From NCBI RefSeq assembly GCF_027271155.1, contig NZ_CP114542.1, positions 1,984,001-2,048,000 of the forward strand: a stretch of 64,000 bases of DNA, read 5' to 3'. Below the pieces are notes generated by a model. The model was not told the origin of the DNA. It was given only the letters and a program-made list of their open reading frames with translations, and ran no database searches. This DNA comes from Brevundimonas subvibrioides. Lineage in GTDB: Bacteria > Pseudomonadota > Alphaproteobacteria > Caulobacterales > Caulobacteraceae. Shown piece by piece: positions 55,381 to 63,979 of this stretch. Position numbers and translations under genes: made by a program. Each line of letters starts with the position of its first letter. The stretch's first letter is position 1.

Positions 55381-55797
55381 CTATAGCCACTGGCCTGTGG
55401 TCGCCATTATCGAAATGAAAGCCGCGACAAAGCAGAACCAGCCATTCAAAAGCACGAGACCAAAGACTGGCAGTCGTGCCTTCTTCGCTTTCACGATAGC
55501 GAAAACGCTCAAGCCGATGGTCAAGCCGGCTGCCAAAATCCCTAGCACGTCAGCATGAAATCCTGTTTGCGGTCCGTAAGCTGAACGCGCATGGAGACCG
55601 GCCCAGACGGCAAGCGCGATCCACGGTAGCGGCAGAATGAGTGTCGGCCATGCTTGTGACCAGCCAGCCTTGGCTCTCCAAATCAGCATCACCAATGTTG
55701 CGATCCAGATCACAGCAACGACCAAGCCGACAATGTTCAGCGTCGCCTGCTCGATAATCCAGAGCGGTAGTTTAAGTGCGTCCGGGAGCGATGGCAT
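55381..55797 (-). CDS. Hypothetical four-helix membrane protein
   Basis: A 138-residue protein with four predicted helices (NIVGLVVAVIWIATLVMLIW, LILPLPWIALAVWAGL, VLGILAAGLTIGLSVFAIV and GLVLLNGWFCFVAAFISIM). A GGGGGAG site lies 10 nt before the ATG at 55797. Codon third positions are less GC-rich than in neighbours. No motif is recognised. Repeats of the TGTCCGCT type lie on both sides. Confidence 0.6.
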   Translation of the reverse strand: MPSLPDALKLPLWIIEQATLNIVGLVVAVIWIATLVMLIWRAKAGWSQAWPTLILPLPWIALAVWAGLHARSAYGPQTGFHADVLGILAAGLTIGLSVFAIVKAKKARLPVFGLVLLNGWFCFVAAFISIMATTGQWL

Positions 55798-55874
55798 CGA
55801 TAGATACTCCCCCTATAATGTCCGCTGTCCACCCCTAGGCTTCTGTCCGCTCTCGACCCTAAGCGGACACCTGA

Positions 55875-56225
55875 CTAAGCGGGGCGTCGCCATTGCAGGG
55901 GGAGTTCGACCTCCTGCCCAATGTGAGCATCATCGGCCAAAAATAGTGCTGACATGCACAAGCCCCACTCTCCAAGCCTGACGTTTGTGGTGCTGCGAAC
56001 GACGCATCGTTCCAACTCTCCGGCTACACCAACTCGACAACGGAGACGAGCCGAGCCGTCTGGAATGTCGGTAACCGGCGGCTGGCAGCGAGCGATCTCG
56101 TCAGGCGTGGGAGTGCGTTTCCATCGGGTGGATGCCGACTGATCCTGAACCGCAGCCGGGGCAAACCCGCATCCGCTGAGTAGAACCGCCACTGTCGCGA
56201 ACCGAAGGGGAAAGTGTCGTCTCAT
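55875..56225 (-). CDS. Lipoprotein with TonB-C-like segment
   Basis: A 116-residue predicted lipoprotein. The ATG at 56225 opens a short signal with the lipobox LLSGC (near residue 18). The C-terminal half, ARLRCRVGVAGELERCVV, resembles the start of a TonB C-terminal domain, where a beta strand is followed by a turn with G and a second strand. Four cysteines after the lipobox (CQPP, LRCRV, ERCVV, GLCMS) could pair. It is not a full TonB because the proline-rich spacer and transmembrane anchor are absent. Confidence 0.6.
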   Translation of the reverse strand: MRRHFPLRFATVAVLLSGCGFAPAAVQDQSASTRWKRTPTPDEIARCQPPVTDIPDGSARLRCRVGVAGELERCVVRSTTNVRLGEWGLCMSALFLADDAHIGQEVELPLQWRRPA

Positions 56226-56377
56226 AGTGAGAGGATAGGCACACGGAGGGTCCGCTTTCCACCCGCAGCGGACGCTTGCCAGGTCCGCGCTGCACAAGTC
56301 CCCCGGACACACGGGCCGCCCGATGGCGGGGGTCCCGAAGGTCCCGGACAAGTCAGAATCCGGCCTATACTCCCCCC

Positions 56378-56845
56378 ATGCCCTCCGTCCTGTTCGTCTG
56401 TCTCGGCAACATCTGTCGCTCGCCGCTGGCGGAAGCTGCCCTGCGCGCCGAGGCCGAACGGCTGGAGCTCGACCTGGTCGTGGACTCGGCCGGCACCGGC
56501 GACTGGCACATCGGCGATCCGCCCGACCCCCGCGCCCGCGCGGTCGCCGCCCGCCACGGCATCGACATCTCCGGTTACCGGGGTCGGCAGGTGAAACCCG
56601 CCGATTTCCGGCGGTTCACCCATATCGTCGCGCTGGACCTCGACAACCTCGCCAATCTGCGCCGGCTGGCTCCCGCCGACGCGGTTGCAGAGCTCAGCCT
56701 TGCGCTGGACCATGTGCCGGGTCGGGAAGGCCAGCCGGTAACTGATCCGTATTTCGGCGACGACGACGGCTTCGACGTCACCTGGGAAGAGGTCACGGCC
56801 GCAGCGGTCGGGCTGGCTCAGGCGCTCAGGACCCGCCGGCCATAG
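56378..56845 (+). CDS. Low-molecular-weight protein-tyrosine phosphatase
   Basis: A 155-residue phosphatase. The active-site loop CLGNICRSPLAEA is at residues 8-20, with the nucleophilic cysteine first and the arginine six residues on. The general acid aspartate is in VTDPYFGDDDGF near residue 126. These enzymes dephosphorylate tyrosine on proteins such as polysaccharide-export kinases; no partner kinase is nearby. The gene has no clear ribosome site. The last 28 bases overlap the convergent MerR gene. Confidence 0.9.
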   Translation: MPSVLFVCLGNICRSPLAEAALRAEAERLELDLVVDSAGTGDWHIGDPPDPRARAVAARHGIDISGYRGRQVKPADFRRFTHIVALDLDNLANLRRLAPADAVAELSLALDHVPGREGQPVTDPYFGDDDGFDVTWEEVTAAAVGLAQALRTRRP

Positions 56846-57612
56846 GCCGCCATCGCCTCTGCCATCCATTCCGCCAGCCCCGGTCGGATGCCCTCGTAGC
56901 GGGCGTGGAAGTCCGGATTTTCAACATACATCCGGCCCAGCCCCGCATAGGCCTCTGCGGTCGGCCCCATCTTCCAGGTCTTCGCGACCCAGGCGTGATG
57001 CCGTTGCAGCAAAGGATCCAGGGCCGGATCATCGGATGCCGCCCCCTCAGCCATCGCGCGCGCGAAATCGGCTTCCATTCCGGCGACCTCGGCCAGCCAG
57101 CTGTCGCGCTCTGCCTGCGACAGGGCTGCCATCGCCGCCTTGCCCGCCTCGATGCGGTCCTGAGCCGGCTGGCCGTATCGTTCGACGATCCAGGCCTCGT
57201 ATCCGGCCTGTTTTTCCGGGCTGAAGCCCTCGTATAGCTGCTTGTCCATGACAGTCGCTCGTCCTTCCAGTTCGGCGATCGTGCGGTCGATCGTCCGGGC
57301 CAGACGGCGATAGCGGTCCGCTTCCTGCTCCAGCCGCGCCCGCTGCTGTCGCAGGGCCGTCAGCCGGTCGGAGTCTCCGGCCTCCAGCAGGGCCGGAATG
57401 TCGCTGAGCGGCACTCCGAACTCCCGATGGATCAGGATCTGCTGCAGGCGCAGCAGCTCCGTTCGCCCGTAGTAGCGGTATCCATTCTCGCCGACCGTCG
57501 CGGGCTTCAGCACTCCGATGGCGTCATAGTGGTGCAGCGTCCGGACCGAGGTCCCGGACAGCCTGGCCAGCTGGCTGACGGTATGGAGGGCGTGGCGCGC
57601 GTCGTTCCGCAT
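56818..57612 (-). CDS. MerR-family regulator with TipAS ligand domain
   Basis: A 264-residue regulator. The MerR winged helix-turn-helix is at residues about 10-75 (VSQLARLSGTSVRTLHHYDA, GYRYYGRTELLRLQQILIHR). A coiled dimerisation helix follows (about 80-115). The TipAS domain (about 145-260: EGFSPEKQAGYEAWIVERYG, HHAWVAKTW, YVENPDFHARYE) binds antibiotics such as thiopeptides in the Streptomyces protein; the ligand here is unknown. The ATG at 57612 has AGGGG 5 nt upstream. A palindrome lies at the start of the gene. Confidence 0.88.
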   Translation of the reverse strand: MRNDARHALHTVSQLARLSGTSVRTLHHYDAIGVLKPATVGENGYRYYGRTELLRLQQILIHREFGVPLSDIPALLEAGDSDRLTALRQQRARLEQEADRYRRLARTIDRTIAELEGRATVMDKQLYEGFSPEKQAGYEAWIVERYGQPAQDRIEAGKAAMAALSQAERDSWLAEVAGMEADFARAMAEGAASDDPALDPLLQRHHAWVAKTWKMGPTAEAYAGLGRMYVENPDFHARYEGIRPGLAEWMAEAMAAYGRRVLSA

Positions 57613-57616
57613 GGAC

Positions 57617-57629
57617 ACCCCTATGGGGT
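57617..57629. promoter_or_regulatory. Candidate operator at the MerR gene
   Basis: ACCCC-TAT-GGGGT forms a short palindrome in the 18-bp gap between the rsmD stop and the MerR start. It also contains the ribosome site of the MerR gene, so binding there could block translation start or transcription. It is short, and chance cannot be excluded. Confidence 0.35.
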
Positions 57630-57630
57630 C

Positions 57631-58206
57631 TTACGCCACCTCAGGGTCAAGCCGCAAAAACAGCACCCGCGCCGCCCCATAGTCGCGCGCGTCCAGCCGC
57701 TCATAGCCCGGCGTCTCGATCTCCGGCTCGTCCGACCCGCGCTCGAACACGACGAGCGCGCCGGGTTTCAGCCAATTGCCCTCCAGCAACCGTTGCAGCG
57801 ACTGCTCGCCCAATCCTCTGCCATAGGGCGGGTCGAGGAAGGCGAGGTCGAAGGCTTCGCCGTCCGATCCCGGCCGCGCGCCCAGATCGATCGCGCTGCG
57901 TCGATGCACGCGCGTGGCCCCCATGACCCCGAAGGTGTCCGCGTTCTCGCGGATCGCGCCGCGCGCCGCCTCGTCCGTCTCCACGAACAGGCCGAAGGCG
58001 GCCCCCCGGCTCATGGCCTCGAACCCCAGGGCTCCCGACCCCGCGAACAGGTCCATGACCCGCGCGCCGGCCAGGGGCTCGGCCCAGGCGGCATGTTCCA
58101 GCACGTTGAAAATCGCCTGCCGCGCGCGGTCGGAGGTCGGGCGCGTCCCCTGCCCCTCCGGCGCGACGATGGCCCGGCCCTTCAGCTTCCCGGCGACGAT
58201 CCTCAA
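57631..58206 (-). CDS. rsmD: 16S rRNA (guanine(966)-N2)-methyltransferase
   Basis: A 191-residue methyltransferase modifying G966 of 16S rRNA. The opening is LRIVAGKLKGRAIVAPEGQG, followed by RPTSDRARQAIFNVLEH, the SAM site VMDLFAGSGALGFEAMSRGA and the catalytic FLDPPYGRG. The TTG start at 58206 follows the TMEM175 stop by one base (TAG-g-TTG), so translation is probably coupled. No ATG in frame keeps the family start. The MerR gene comes 18 bp later. Confidence 0.9.
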   Translation of the reverse strand: MRIVAGKLKGRAIVAPEGQGTRPTSDRARQAIFNVLEHAAWAEPLAGARVMDLFAGSGALGFEAMSRGAAFGLFVETDEAARGAIRENADTFGVMGATRVHRRSAIDLGARPGSDGEAFDLAFLDPPYGRGLGEQSLQRLLEGNWLKPGALVVFERGSDEPEIETPGYERLDARDYGAARVLFLRLDPEVA

Positions 58207-58207
58207 C

Positions 58208-58852
58208 CTAGCGGTACCGCTTCTCGGCCAAACCGCGCGCGAGCAGGATGACGACGGCCATCGCGAAGCACACGGCTGGCAGCCACAACTCCACACCCCC
58301 TCCGACCACGCCGAACATCAGCATCGATCCGGCCGAGATCAGCCCCGGCAACAGACCGGCGGACAGGATCGCCGTGACCCGTCGAGAGACGTGGACAGCC
58401 GGATCGACCGCGTGGTTCACAAACACCGCCCATGCCAACATTGCGCCCTGGACAAGCCCGGCGGCGCTGACCACCCCCAGATAGATCAGGAAGGCCTCGC
58501 CCCTCGGGCCATCGATGTAGAGCAGGTTGGTCATAAACGGCATCAGGGCGATCAGGCCGAGCAACAGCAGGTTCAGCAGGAAGACGCCTGTCGTGAACCG
58601 CCTGATCTGGGTGAACATGCGTCGATGGGAGGTCCAGAAGATTCCGATGACGAGGAAGCTCAGCGCATAGGCCGCGAACCCCGGCCAGCCCTGCCTCAAC
58701 AGCTGCGCCGCTGTCCCGTCCCAGTCGTGCGGAGGGTGCAGCTCGATCGACAACAGGGTGATAGCGATGGCGAACACGCCGTCGGAGAAGAACAGCAGCC
58801 GATCGAGGCTGTTGTCCTTCGGATGCGCGTGGTCGTGCGCGGAATCAGTCAT
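58208..58852 (-). CDS. TMEM175/DUF1211 family membrane protein
   Basis: A 214-residue membrane protein with six predicted helices. The family filter motif FFSDGVFAIAITLLSIEL lies near residue 21 (RxxxFSDGVFAI), and SHRRMF follows. Bacterial TMEM175 relatives form potassium channels with one such repeat per subunit. The N-terminus is histidine-rich (DSAHDHAHPKDN). The ATG at 58852 starts this segment; in-frame sequence beyond it mirrors the rluB gene. It ends one base before the rsmD start. Confidence 0.88.
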   Translation of the reverse strand: MTDSAHDHAHPKDNSLDRLLFFSDGVFAIAITLLSIELHPPHDWDGTAAQLLRQGWPGFAAYALSFLVIGIFWTSHRRMFTQIRRFTTGVFLLNLLLLGLIALMPFMTNLLYIDGPRGEAFLIYLGVVSAAGLVQGAMLAWAVFVNHAVDPAVHVSRRVTAILSAGLLPGLISAGSMLMFGVVGGGVELWLPAVCFAMAVVILLARGLAEKRYR

Positions 58853-58904
58853 GGCGGAGCCCCCTGCCGTCAGGCCGGCAACGTCCAATGGACGACACCC
58901 GGCG

Positions 58905-60383
58905 TCAACCGCGCGGCTTGCCGCCCGTGCGTGGACCGGTGGAGCGGGGTCCGCCCGTGCCCCCCGCACGGGGCTTGAAGTCGCGCTTCGGCTTGTCCCC
59001 GTCGCGGGCCCAGGTCGCCGACTTCGGCCCGATGATCTTGTCCTCGCGCGGCTTGAACACCCGCGCCGGACGTTCGCCGACCGCTGCGCCGTCCTCGCGG
59101 GGCTTCCAGGGCTTCTTGGTCGAGGGTCCGCGCGGATTGGGCGGTGCGGCCTTGGCCCAGCCGGCCTTCTTCGGGGGTCGATTGGCCCGCTCGGCCCCCT
59201 CGACCTGGGCGGTCGCGGCGGCGCGAACGCGGCTGGGCTTCCTCGACGGATCCGACATGGCCGAGCCCGAAGTGCCCGTGACCTTGGGCGCACCGGTGCG
59301 GCGGCCGGGGATCGGCGCGGGCGTCTCGACCGTATTGCCCTGGGGCAGGTTGTCGGGGCGGATGTGTTCGCCCAGCAGTTCGCGGATCACGCGGGGACCG
59401 ACCTCCTCGACCGATCCCGTGGCCAGGGTGCCCAGCTGGAAGGGGCCATAGGCCAGGCGGATCAGCCGGTTGACGGTCAGACCGACCGATTCCAGCACCT
59501 TTCGGACCTCTCGGTTCTTGCCCTCTGCGATCTGGACGCTGATCCACAGGTTGGCGGCCTGCGAGCCGTCCTCCTTGGTCGTCGCCTTGTCGATGGTCGC
59601 CTCGACCGGGCCGTAGCGGACGCCGTCGACGGTCACGCCGTCCTTCAGCCTGTCCAGCTCGGCCTGCGTCACCCGCCCCCGGGCGCGGGCCCGGTACTGG
59701 CGCACCAGGGCCGTCTCGGGCAGCTCCAGCGCCCGGCTCAGCTCCCCGTCGTTGGTCAGCAGCAGAAGACCTTCGGTATTGATGTCCAGTCGCCCGACCG
59801 AGATCACCCGCGGCAGGCCGCTGGGCAGGGCGTCGAACACGGTCGGCCGTCCGGCCGGATCATTGTGCGAGGTCAGCAGACCGACCGGCTTGTTGTAGCG
59901 CCAGACACGGGTCGCCTGGGCCGCCGCGATGGGCTTGCCGTCCACGGTGATGACGTCGTCGCGGGTGACCAGGGTCGCGGGCGTATCCAGAATGCGGCCG
60001 TTGACCGCCACCTTGCCCAGACCGATCAGCCGCTCGACCTCGCGGCGCGAGGCGATGCCGGCCCGTGCCATGGCCTTGGCGATCCGTTCGCTGCGCTTCG
60101 GCTCGGCGGGCGCGGCGTCCTTGCCGGGCTTGCCACCCGGCTTTCCCCCGGGGCGAGGCCCCTTGGCCCGAGGTTCAGGCCGCGCCCCCTTGTCGGCCGG
60201 ATAGGCGCGCCCGCTGCCGGAGCCGCGTCCGCCTTCGGGTGCCTTCGCGCTGGACTGGAACAGGGAAGCGGAGGCCGAGCCGGGGCGCGCGGAGCCGCCT
60301 TTCGGGCGATCCCCGGGCTTGTGCGCCCTCGGGGCTTGACTGGGGCGGGGCTTCTTGTCGTTGTCGTCGGTATGGCGGGCCAT
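58905..60383 (-). CDS. rluB: Pseudouridine synthase RluB/RsuA family with charged tails
   Basis: A 492-residue protein. Residues about 1-115 are a low-complexity Lys/Arg/Pro/Gly-rich tail. The S4 domain follows (RIAKAMARAGIASRREVERL), then the catalytic core, where GRLDINTEGLLLLTNDGEL holds the active aspartate. After about residue 355 a second basic tail begins (TGGKPRG at the end). RluB modifies U2605 of 23S rRNA; RluE/RsuA relatives modify other sites. The tails likely add RNA binding. The gene starts 12 bp inside the divergent tadA start. Confidence 0.92.
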   Translation of the reverse strand: MARHTDDNDKKPRPSQAPRAHKPGDRPKGGSARPGSASASLFQSSAKAPEGGRGSGSGRAYPADKGARPEPRAKGPRPGGKPGGKPGKDAAPAEPKRSERIAKAMARAGIASRREVERLIGLGKVAVNGRILDTPATLVTRDDVITVDGKPIAAAQATRVWRYNKPVGLLTSHNDPAGRPTVFDALPSGLPRVISVGRLDINTEGLLLLTNDGELSRALELPETALVRQYRARARGRVTQAELDRLKDGVTVDGVRYGPVEATIDKATTKEDGSQAANLWISVQIAEGKNREVRKVLESVGLTVNRLIRLAYGPFQLGTLATGSVEEVGPRVIRELLGEHIRPDNLPQGNTVETPAPIPGRRTGAPKVTGTSGSAMSDPSRKPSRVRAAATAQVEGAERANRPPKKAGWAKAAPPNPRGPSTKKPWKPREDGAAVGERPARVFKPREDKIIGPKSATWARDGDKPKRDFKPRAGGTGGPRSTGPRTGGKPRG

Positions 60384-60848
60384 GATGAGCGGTTCATGCG
60401 CATGGCACTGGACCTTGCGCAAGCGGCGGCGGACGCAGGCGAGGTTCCCGTCGGGGCCGTGATCGTCGACGAAGCGACCGGCGAGGTCGTCGCGACGGGC
60501 GCGAACGCCCCGATATCAGGGCATGATCCGACCGCTCACGCCGAGATTCAGGCGATCCGCGCGGCGGCGTCGGCTCTGGGCAATTATCGCCTGACCGGCC
60601 TGACCCTCTATGTCACGCTGGAGCCCTGCGCCATGTGCGCCGGTGCCATCAGCCATTCCCGAATCGGCCGGCTGGTCTGGGGTGCCGACGATCCGAAGGG
60701 CGGCGCGGTCGTCCATGGACCCCGTCTTTTCGACCAATCCACCCTGCATTCGCGTCCCGCCGTCGAGGGCGGGATCCTGGCAGACGCGTGCGGTGACGCC
60801 CTGCGCGCCTTCTTCAGGGCCCGGCGCACCGGAACGCGAACCGGCTGA
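60372..60848 (+). CDS. tadA: tRNA-specific adenosine deaminase
   Basis: A 158-residue zinc deaminase that makes inosine at tRNA wobble position 34. Zinc ligands are in TAHAEIQAI (H56, E58 catalytic) and LEPCAMCAGA (C86, C89). The C-terminal ADACGDALRAFFRARR fits the family. The ATG at 60372 lies inside the start of rluB on the other strand, so the first 12 bp are shared. ATGs at 60396 and 60402 are possible alternatives but would shorten the first helix. Function is firm. Confidence 0.93.
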   Translation: MAGHDERFMRMALDLAQAAADAGEVPVGAVIVDEATGEVVATGANAPISGHDPTAHAEIQAIRAAASALGNYRLTGLTLYVTLEPCAMCAGAISHSRIGRLVWGADDPKGGAVVHGPRLFDQSTLHSRPAVEGGILADACGDALRAFFRARRTGTRTG

Positions 60849-60892
60849 GCCCGTTACAGCCAAGCCTGACCGCCAGCGCCGCCGGAGTTGCC

Positions 60893-61297
60893 ATGAAGAT
60901 CGTCGCCCTCGTCGCCCTGCTGGGTCTGGCTCTGCTCGGCGGGTGCGGTCAGTCGCGGTCGGCTCCCGAAAGCGCCGACGCGGTTCAGCAGCGGGCCATC
61001 GACGCCCAGACGGCGCAACGTCGGACGGGCGCCGAGCTTCAGGACCGCGCGCTGAACCGCGTGATCCGCACGGTCTATCTCTGCGACAACGGCGAGCGCC
61101 TGACGGTCGATTTCGACAATCCTCGCGCCATGGCGACGGTCCGGAACTCACATGGTGAGGCCGCCGACCTGTTCCAGGAGCGGGCCGCCGACGGCATCTG
61201 GTACCGGGCGGGCCAGACCGAGCTACGCGGCAAGGGCATCCTGGCCACCTGGACCGCCGACGGCCGCGCCGACACCCAGTGCCGGGCGATCGATTAG
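60893..61297 (+). CDS. MliC-like lysozyme-inhibitor lipoprotein
   Basis: A 134-residue lipoprotein. The lipobox LLGGC is near residue 18. The C-terminal domain resembles MliC: TVYLCDNGERLTVDFDN with two cysteines (the other in ADTQCRAID). This family inhibits C-type lysozyme at the cell surface. GGAG lies 6 nt before the ATG. The middle region is glutamine/alanine-rich. It follows tadA by 44 bp and faces aroB. Confidence 0.8.
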   Translation: MKIVALVALLGLALLGGCGQSRSAPESADAVQQRAIDAQTAQRRTGAELQDRALNRVIRTVYLCDNGERLTVDFDNPRAMATVRNSHGEAADLFQERAADGIWYRAGQTELRGKGILATWTADGRADTQCRAID

Positions 61298-61305
61298 GCC
61301 CAGGG

Positions 61306-62412
61306 TCAGTCAGCACCCTCCTGGCGCAGGAACGCCAATATCGGTGCGGCGTCGTCAAACTTCTGCGCAAAGGCCTGGCCGATCCCGGACGCGAGGATCA
61401 GGGTGACCGCGCCGCCCTCGGCCTTCTTGTCGCCGGCCATCCGCGCCAGCAAGGCCTCGCTGGAGAACGTCCCGGCCTGGGCCAGTCGCGTCGGCAGACC
61501 GGCCGCTGTGACAACCTGTTCGACCCGAGCGGCGTCCGCAGGATCGCACAGCCCCTGCCCGGCCGAGAAGCGGAACGCCATGCAGCACCCCAGCGCGACG
61601 GCCTCGCCATGCGCGAGCGCTGCCGCCTCGAACCCCAGCTCGGCCTCGATCGCGTGACCGAAGGTGTGGCCGAGGTTCAGCAGGGCGCGGCGACCGGCCT
61701 CCTTTTCGTCCTCGCCGACGATGGCCGACTTGATCTCGACCGAGCGGATGACGGCCCGGGTCAGGGCCTCGGGGTCGCCCCTGGCTCCGGCCGCGCCGTC
61801 CCCCGCCAGCCAGTCGAAGAAACCGGCGTCGCAGATCAACCCATGCTTCAGCACCTCGGCCCAGCCCGAGCGCAACTGCACATCAGGCAGTGTGCCCAGG
61901 ACGTCGATGTCGGCCAGCACCAGACGCGGCTGGTGGAAGGCCCCGACCAGGTTCTTGCCGCGCGCCGTGTCGATCGCCGTCTTCCCACCGACCGAGGAAT
62001 CGACCTGGGCCAGCAGGGTGGTCGGCAGCTGGATGAAGTCGATCCCGCGCATGTATAGCGCCGCCGCCAGCCCGGCGAGGTCACCGACCACGCCCCCTCC
62101 CAGCGCCACGATCACGTCCTTGCGGTCCAGTCCCGTCGCCAGCAGCCGGTCCATCAGCCGTTCGAGCTCGCCGAAGGATTTGGATGCTTCACCCGCTGGA
62201 ACGGAAACAATTTCCGCTTTTATACCAGCCTCTTCAAGCGATGATCTGAGAGCAGGACCGTGCAGGGCGGCGACCGTTTCGTCGCTGACGACCACGGTGC
62301 GGCCCCTGGCGAAGGGCGCGATGCGGTGCCCGGCCTCTCGCAAAAGACCCCGCCCGACGACGACGTCATAGGGCGTGAAGCGCCCGCCCCCGACAGGCAC
62401 CACGGTCGTCAT
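61306..62412 (-). CDS. aroB: 3-dehydroquinate synthase
   Basis: A 368-residue NAD- and metal-dependent enzyme of the shikimate pathway. It has [18 protein letters not shown] near residue 68, [20 protein letters not shown] near 95, [19 protein letters not shown] near 122, [14 protein letters not shown], and the metal histidines in [12 protein letters not shown] and [10 protein letters not shown]. The ATG at 62412 overlaps the aroK stop by 4 bp, giving an aroK-aroB operon, as in many bacteria. Length is normal. Confidence 0.96.
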   Translation of the reverse strand: MTTVVPVGGGRFTPYDVVVGRGLLREAGHRIAPFARGRTVVVSDETVAALHGPALRSSLEEAGIKAEIVSVPAGEASKSFGELERLMDRLLATGLDRKDVIVALGGGVVGDLAGLAAALYMRGIDFIQLPTTLLAQVDSSVGGKTAIDTARGKNLVGAFHQPRLVLADIDVLGTLPDVQLRSGWAEVLKHGLICDAGFFDWLAGDGAAGARGDPEALTRAVIRSVEIKSAIVGEDEKEAGRRALLNLGHTFGHAIEAELGFEAAALAHGEAVALGCCMAFRFSAGQGLCDPADAARVEQVVTAAGLPTRLAQAGTFSSEALLARMAGDKKAEGGAVTLILASGIGQAFAQKFDDAAPILAFLRQEGAD

Positions 62413-62975
62413 TGCACGCCCTCCTGGGCCCAATAGGCCTCCAGGGCCTGAAGGATCGCCTCTACGGCCTCGGCGTGGGCTCCCGCGCCGACGTCCACGG
62501 TCACGTCTGCGGTCGCATAGACCGGATAGCGCACCTCGGCCATCGTGGTCAGGGTGGCAAGCGGATCCTTGCCGCGCAGCAGGGGCCGAGTGTCGCGCCG
62601 CTGGACGCGCGCGGCCACGACCTTGATGTCGGCCCGCATCCAGACCGACGTCGCCTTCGCCTTCATCAGGGCCCTTGTGTCGGGATTCAGCACCGCACCG
62701 CCCCCGGTCGCCAGCACGATCGGCGGTCCTTCCAGCAGACGTCGCATCACCCGGGCCTCTCCCGCCCGAAACTCGGCCTCGCCCAGCTGCGCAAAGATTT
62801 CAGACACCGTCATGCGGGCCGCGGCCTCGATCGCGTCGTCCCCGTCGACGAACGGCAGGCCAAGGCGGTTGGCCAGGCGGCGACCCACGGTCGATTTTCC
62901 CACGCCCATCAGCCCGACCAGCGCTATGATGCGGGTCGGCCTGGGAATCGGTGGACGGGACGTGTCTCGGCTCAC
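62409..62975 (-). CDS. aroK: Shikimate kinase
   Basis: A 188-residue kinase phosphorylating shikimate. The P-loop is [17 protein letters not shown] near residue 20, shikimate-binding residues are in [17 protein letters not shown] (D and the following acids), [12 protein letters not shown] near 95 and RPLLRGKDP near 130. No ATG fits; the GTG at 62975 ([12 protein letters not shown]) is the best start. Its own upstream region, shared with xerD, is 101 bp. aroB follows with an ATGA overlap. Confidence 0.92.
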   Translation of the reverse strand: MSRDTSRPPIPRPTRIIALVGLMGVGKSTVGRRLANRLGLPFVDGDDAIEAAARMTVSEIFAQLGEAEFRAGEARVMRRLLEGPPIVLATGGGAVLNPDTRALMKAKATSVWMRADIKVVAARVQRRDTRPLLRGKDPLATLTTMAEVRYPVYATADVTVDVGAGAHAEAVEAILQALEAYWAQEGVQ

Positions 62976-63076
62976 CGGACGGTCGCGCTGGGCAGGAAGG
63001 CTTGGACAGACATGATCGTGTCGATCTCTACACCAAGCCGCTGTGGGCGCCACCGGAACACGCCGATCTGCGAACG

Positions 63077-63979
63077 ATGACGACGCCGCAGGTCGAGGCC
63101 TTTCTCGAGATGATGGCGGTCGAGCGCGACGCCTCGCCCCACACCCTGTCCGCCTATGCCCGCGATCTGGCCGATGCGGAGATGGCGGTGGGCAAGGTCG
63201 GGCTGCTCGGTGCCGATGAGGCCGCGATCGAAGCCTGGTTCTCCGGACTGTCGACGCGAGGCCTTTCGACCGCCACGGCCGCCCGACGCCGATCGGCCGT
63301 GCGCCAGTTCTATCGTTTCGCCCTGGGCGAGGGTTGGCGTGCCGACGACCCCTCCCGCCGCCTCGATGCGCCGAAACAGGGCCGACCCCTGCCCCGCACC
63401 CTGACCCGCGAGGAGGTGTTGCGGTTGCTGACCGCATCGGCCGCTCGCGATGGCGCAGCGGGGGTTCGCATGATCGCCCTTGTCGAACTGGCCTATGCCT
63501 CGGGCCTGCGAGTATCGGAACTGCTGGCCCTGCGCGTGGAGGCCGTCCGTCGCGATCCCGCCTGGCTGATCGTCCGCGGCAAGGGCGGCAAGGAGCGGCT
63601 GGCCCCCCTGAACGCCTCGGCGCGGGAGGCCGTGAAGGCCTGGCTGAACGTTCGCGACGCGCAGCGACCGGAAAAGGCGCCCGACAGCCCCTGGCTGTTC
63701 CCGTCCGGCGCGGCGTCCGGCCACCTGACGCCCCGTCGCTTCGCCCAGATGCTGGACCAGGCCGCGATCGACGCCGGGATCGATCCCGCCCGCGTCAGCC
63801 CCCATGTCCTGCGCCACGCCTTCGCCACCCATCTGCTGGAAGGGGGCGCGGATCTGCGCGTCGTCCAGACCCTGCTCGGCCACGCCGACATCGCCACCAC
63901 CCAGATCTACACCCACGTCGCCACGGATCGCCTGACGCAGGTGGTCAACCGTCACCATCCCTTGGCGAGAGACGAGTAA
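63077..63979 (+). CDS. xerD: Tyrosine recombinase XerD-like
   Basis: A 300-residue site-specific recombinase. The N-terminal SAM-like domain holds VERDASPHTLSAYARDLADA. Catalytic residues are seen in ASGLRVSELLALR (R), RGKGGKERLAPLN (K), VSPHVLRHAFATHLLEGGA (H-R), LLGHADIATTQIYTHVA (H and the tyrosine nucleophile). Length and spacing match XerC/XerD, which resolve chromosome dimers at dif. XerD is preferred by the single-copy context next to aroK, but XerC cannot be excluded. The ATG at 63077 has no clear ribosome site. Confidence 0.9.
   Translation: MTTPQVEAFLEMMAVERDASPHTLSAYARDLADAEMAVGKVGLLGADEAAIEAWFSGLSTRGLSTATAARRRSAVRQFYRFALGEGWRADDPSRRLDAPKQGRPLPRTLTREEVLRLLTASAARDGAAGVRMIALVELAYASGLRVSELLALRVEAVRRDPAWLIVRGKGGKERLAPLNASAREAVKAWLNVRDAQRPEKAPDSPWLFPSGAASGHLTPRRFAQMLDQAAIDAGIDPARVSPHVLRHAFATHLLEGGADLRVVQTLLGHADIATTQIYTHVATDRLTQVVNRHHPLARDE

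Larger units (their letters stand above)
55303..56276. repeat. Scattered short repeats related to TGTCCGCTTTCCACCC
   Basis: At least four related short units lie at about 55303-55330, 55819-55837, 55843-55870 and 56249-56276. Most contain TCCGCT, a pyrimidine/ACCC stretch and, in two copies, the closing AGCGGAC, so each can form a small hairpin. They flank the small genes at 55381-56225. I infer a dispersed intergenic repeat family; function unknown. Confidence 0.55.

Noticed and set aside
63077..63979. Integrase of a mobile element at the right edge
   Set aside because: Length, motif spacing and the place next to aroK-aroB fit chromosomal XerC/XerD. No attachment-site repeats or phage genes are seen.
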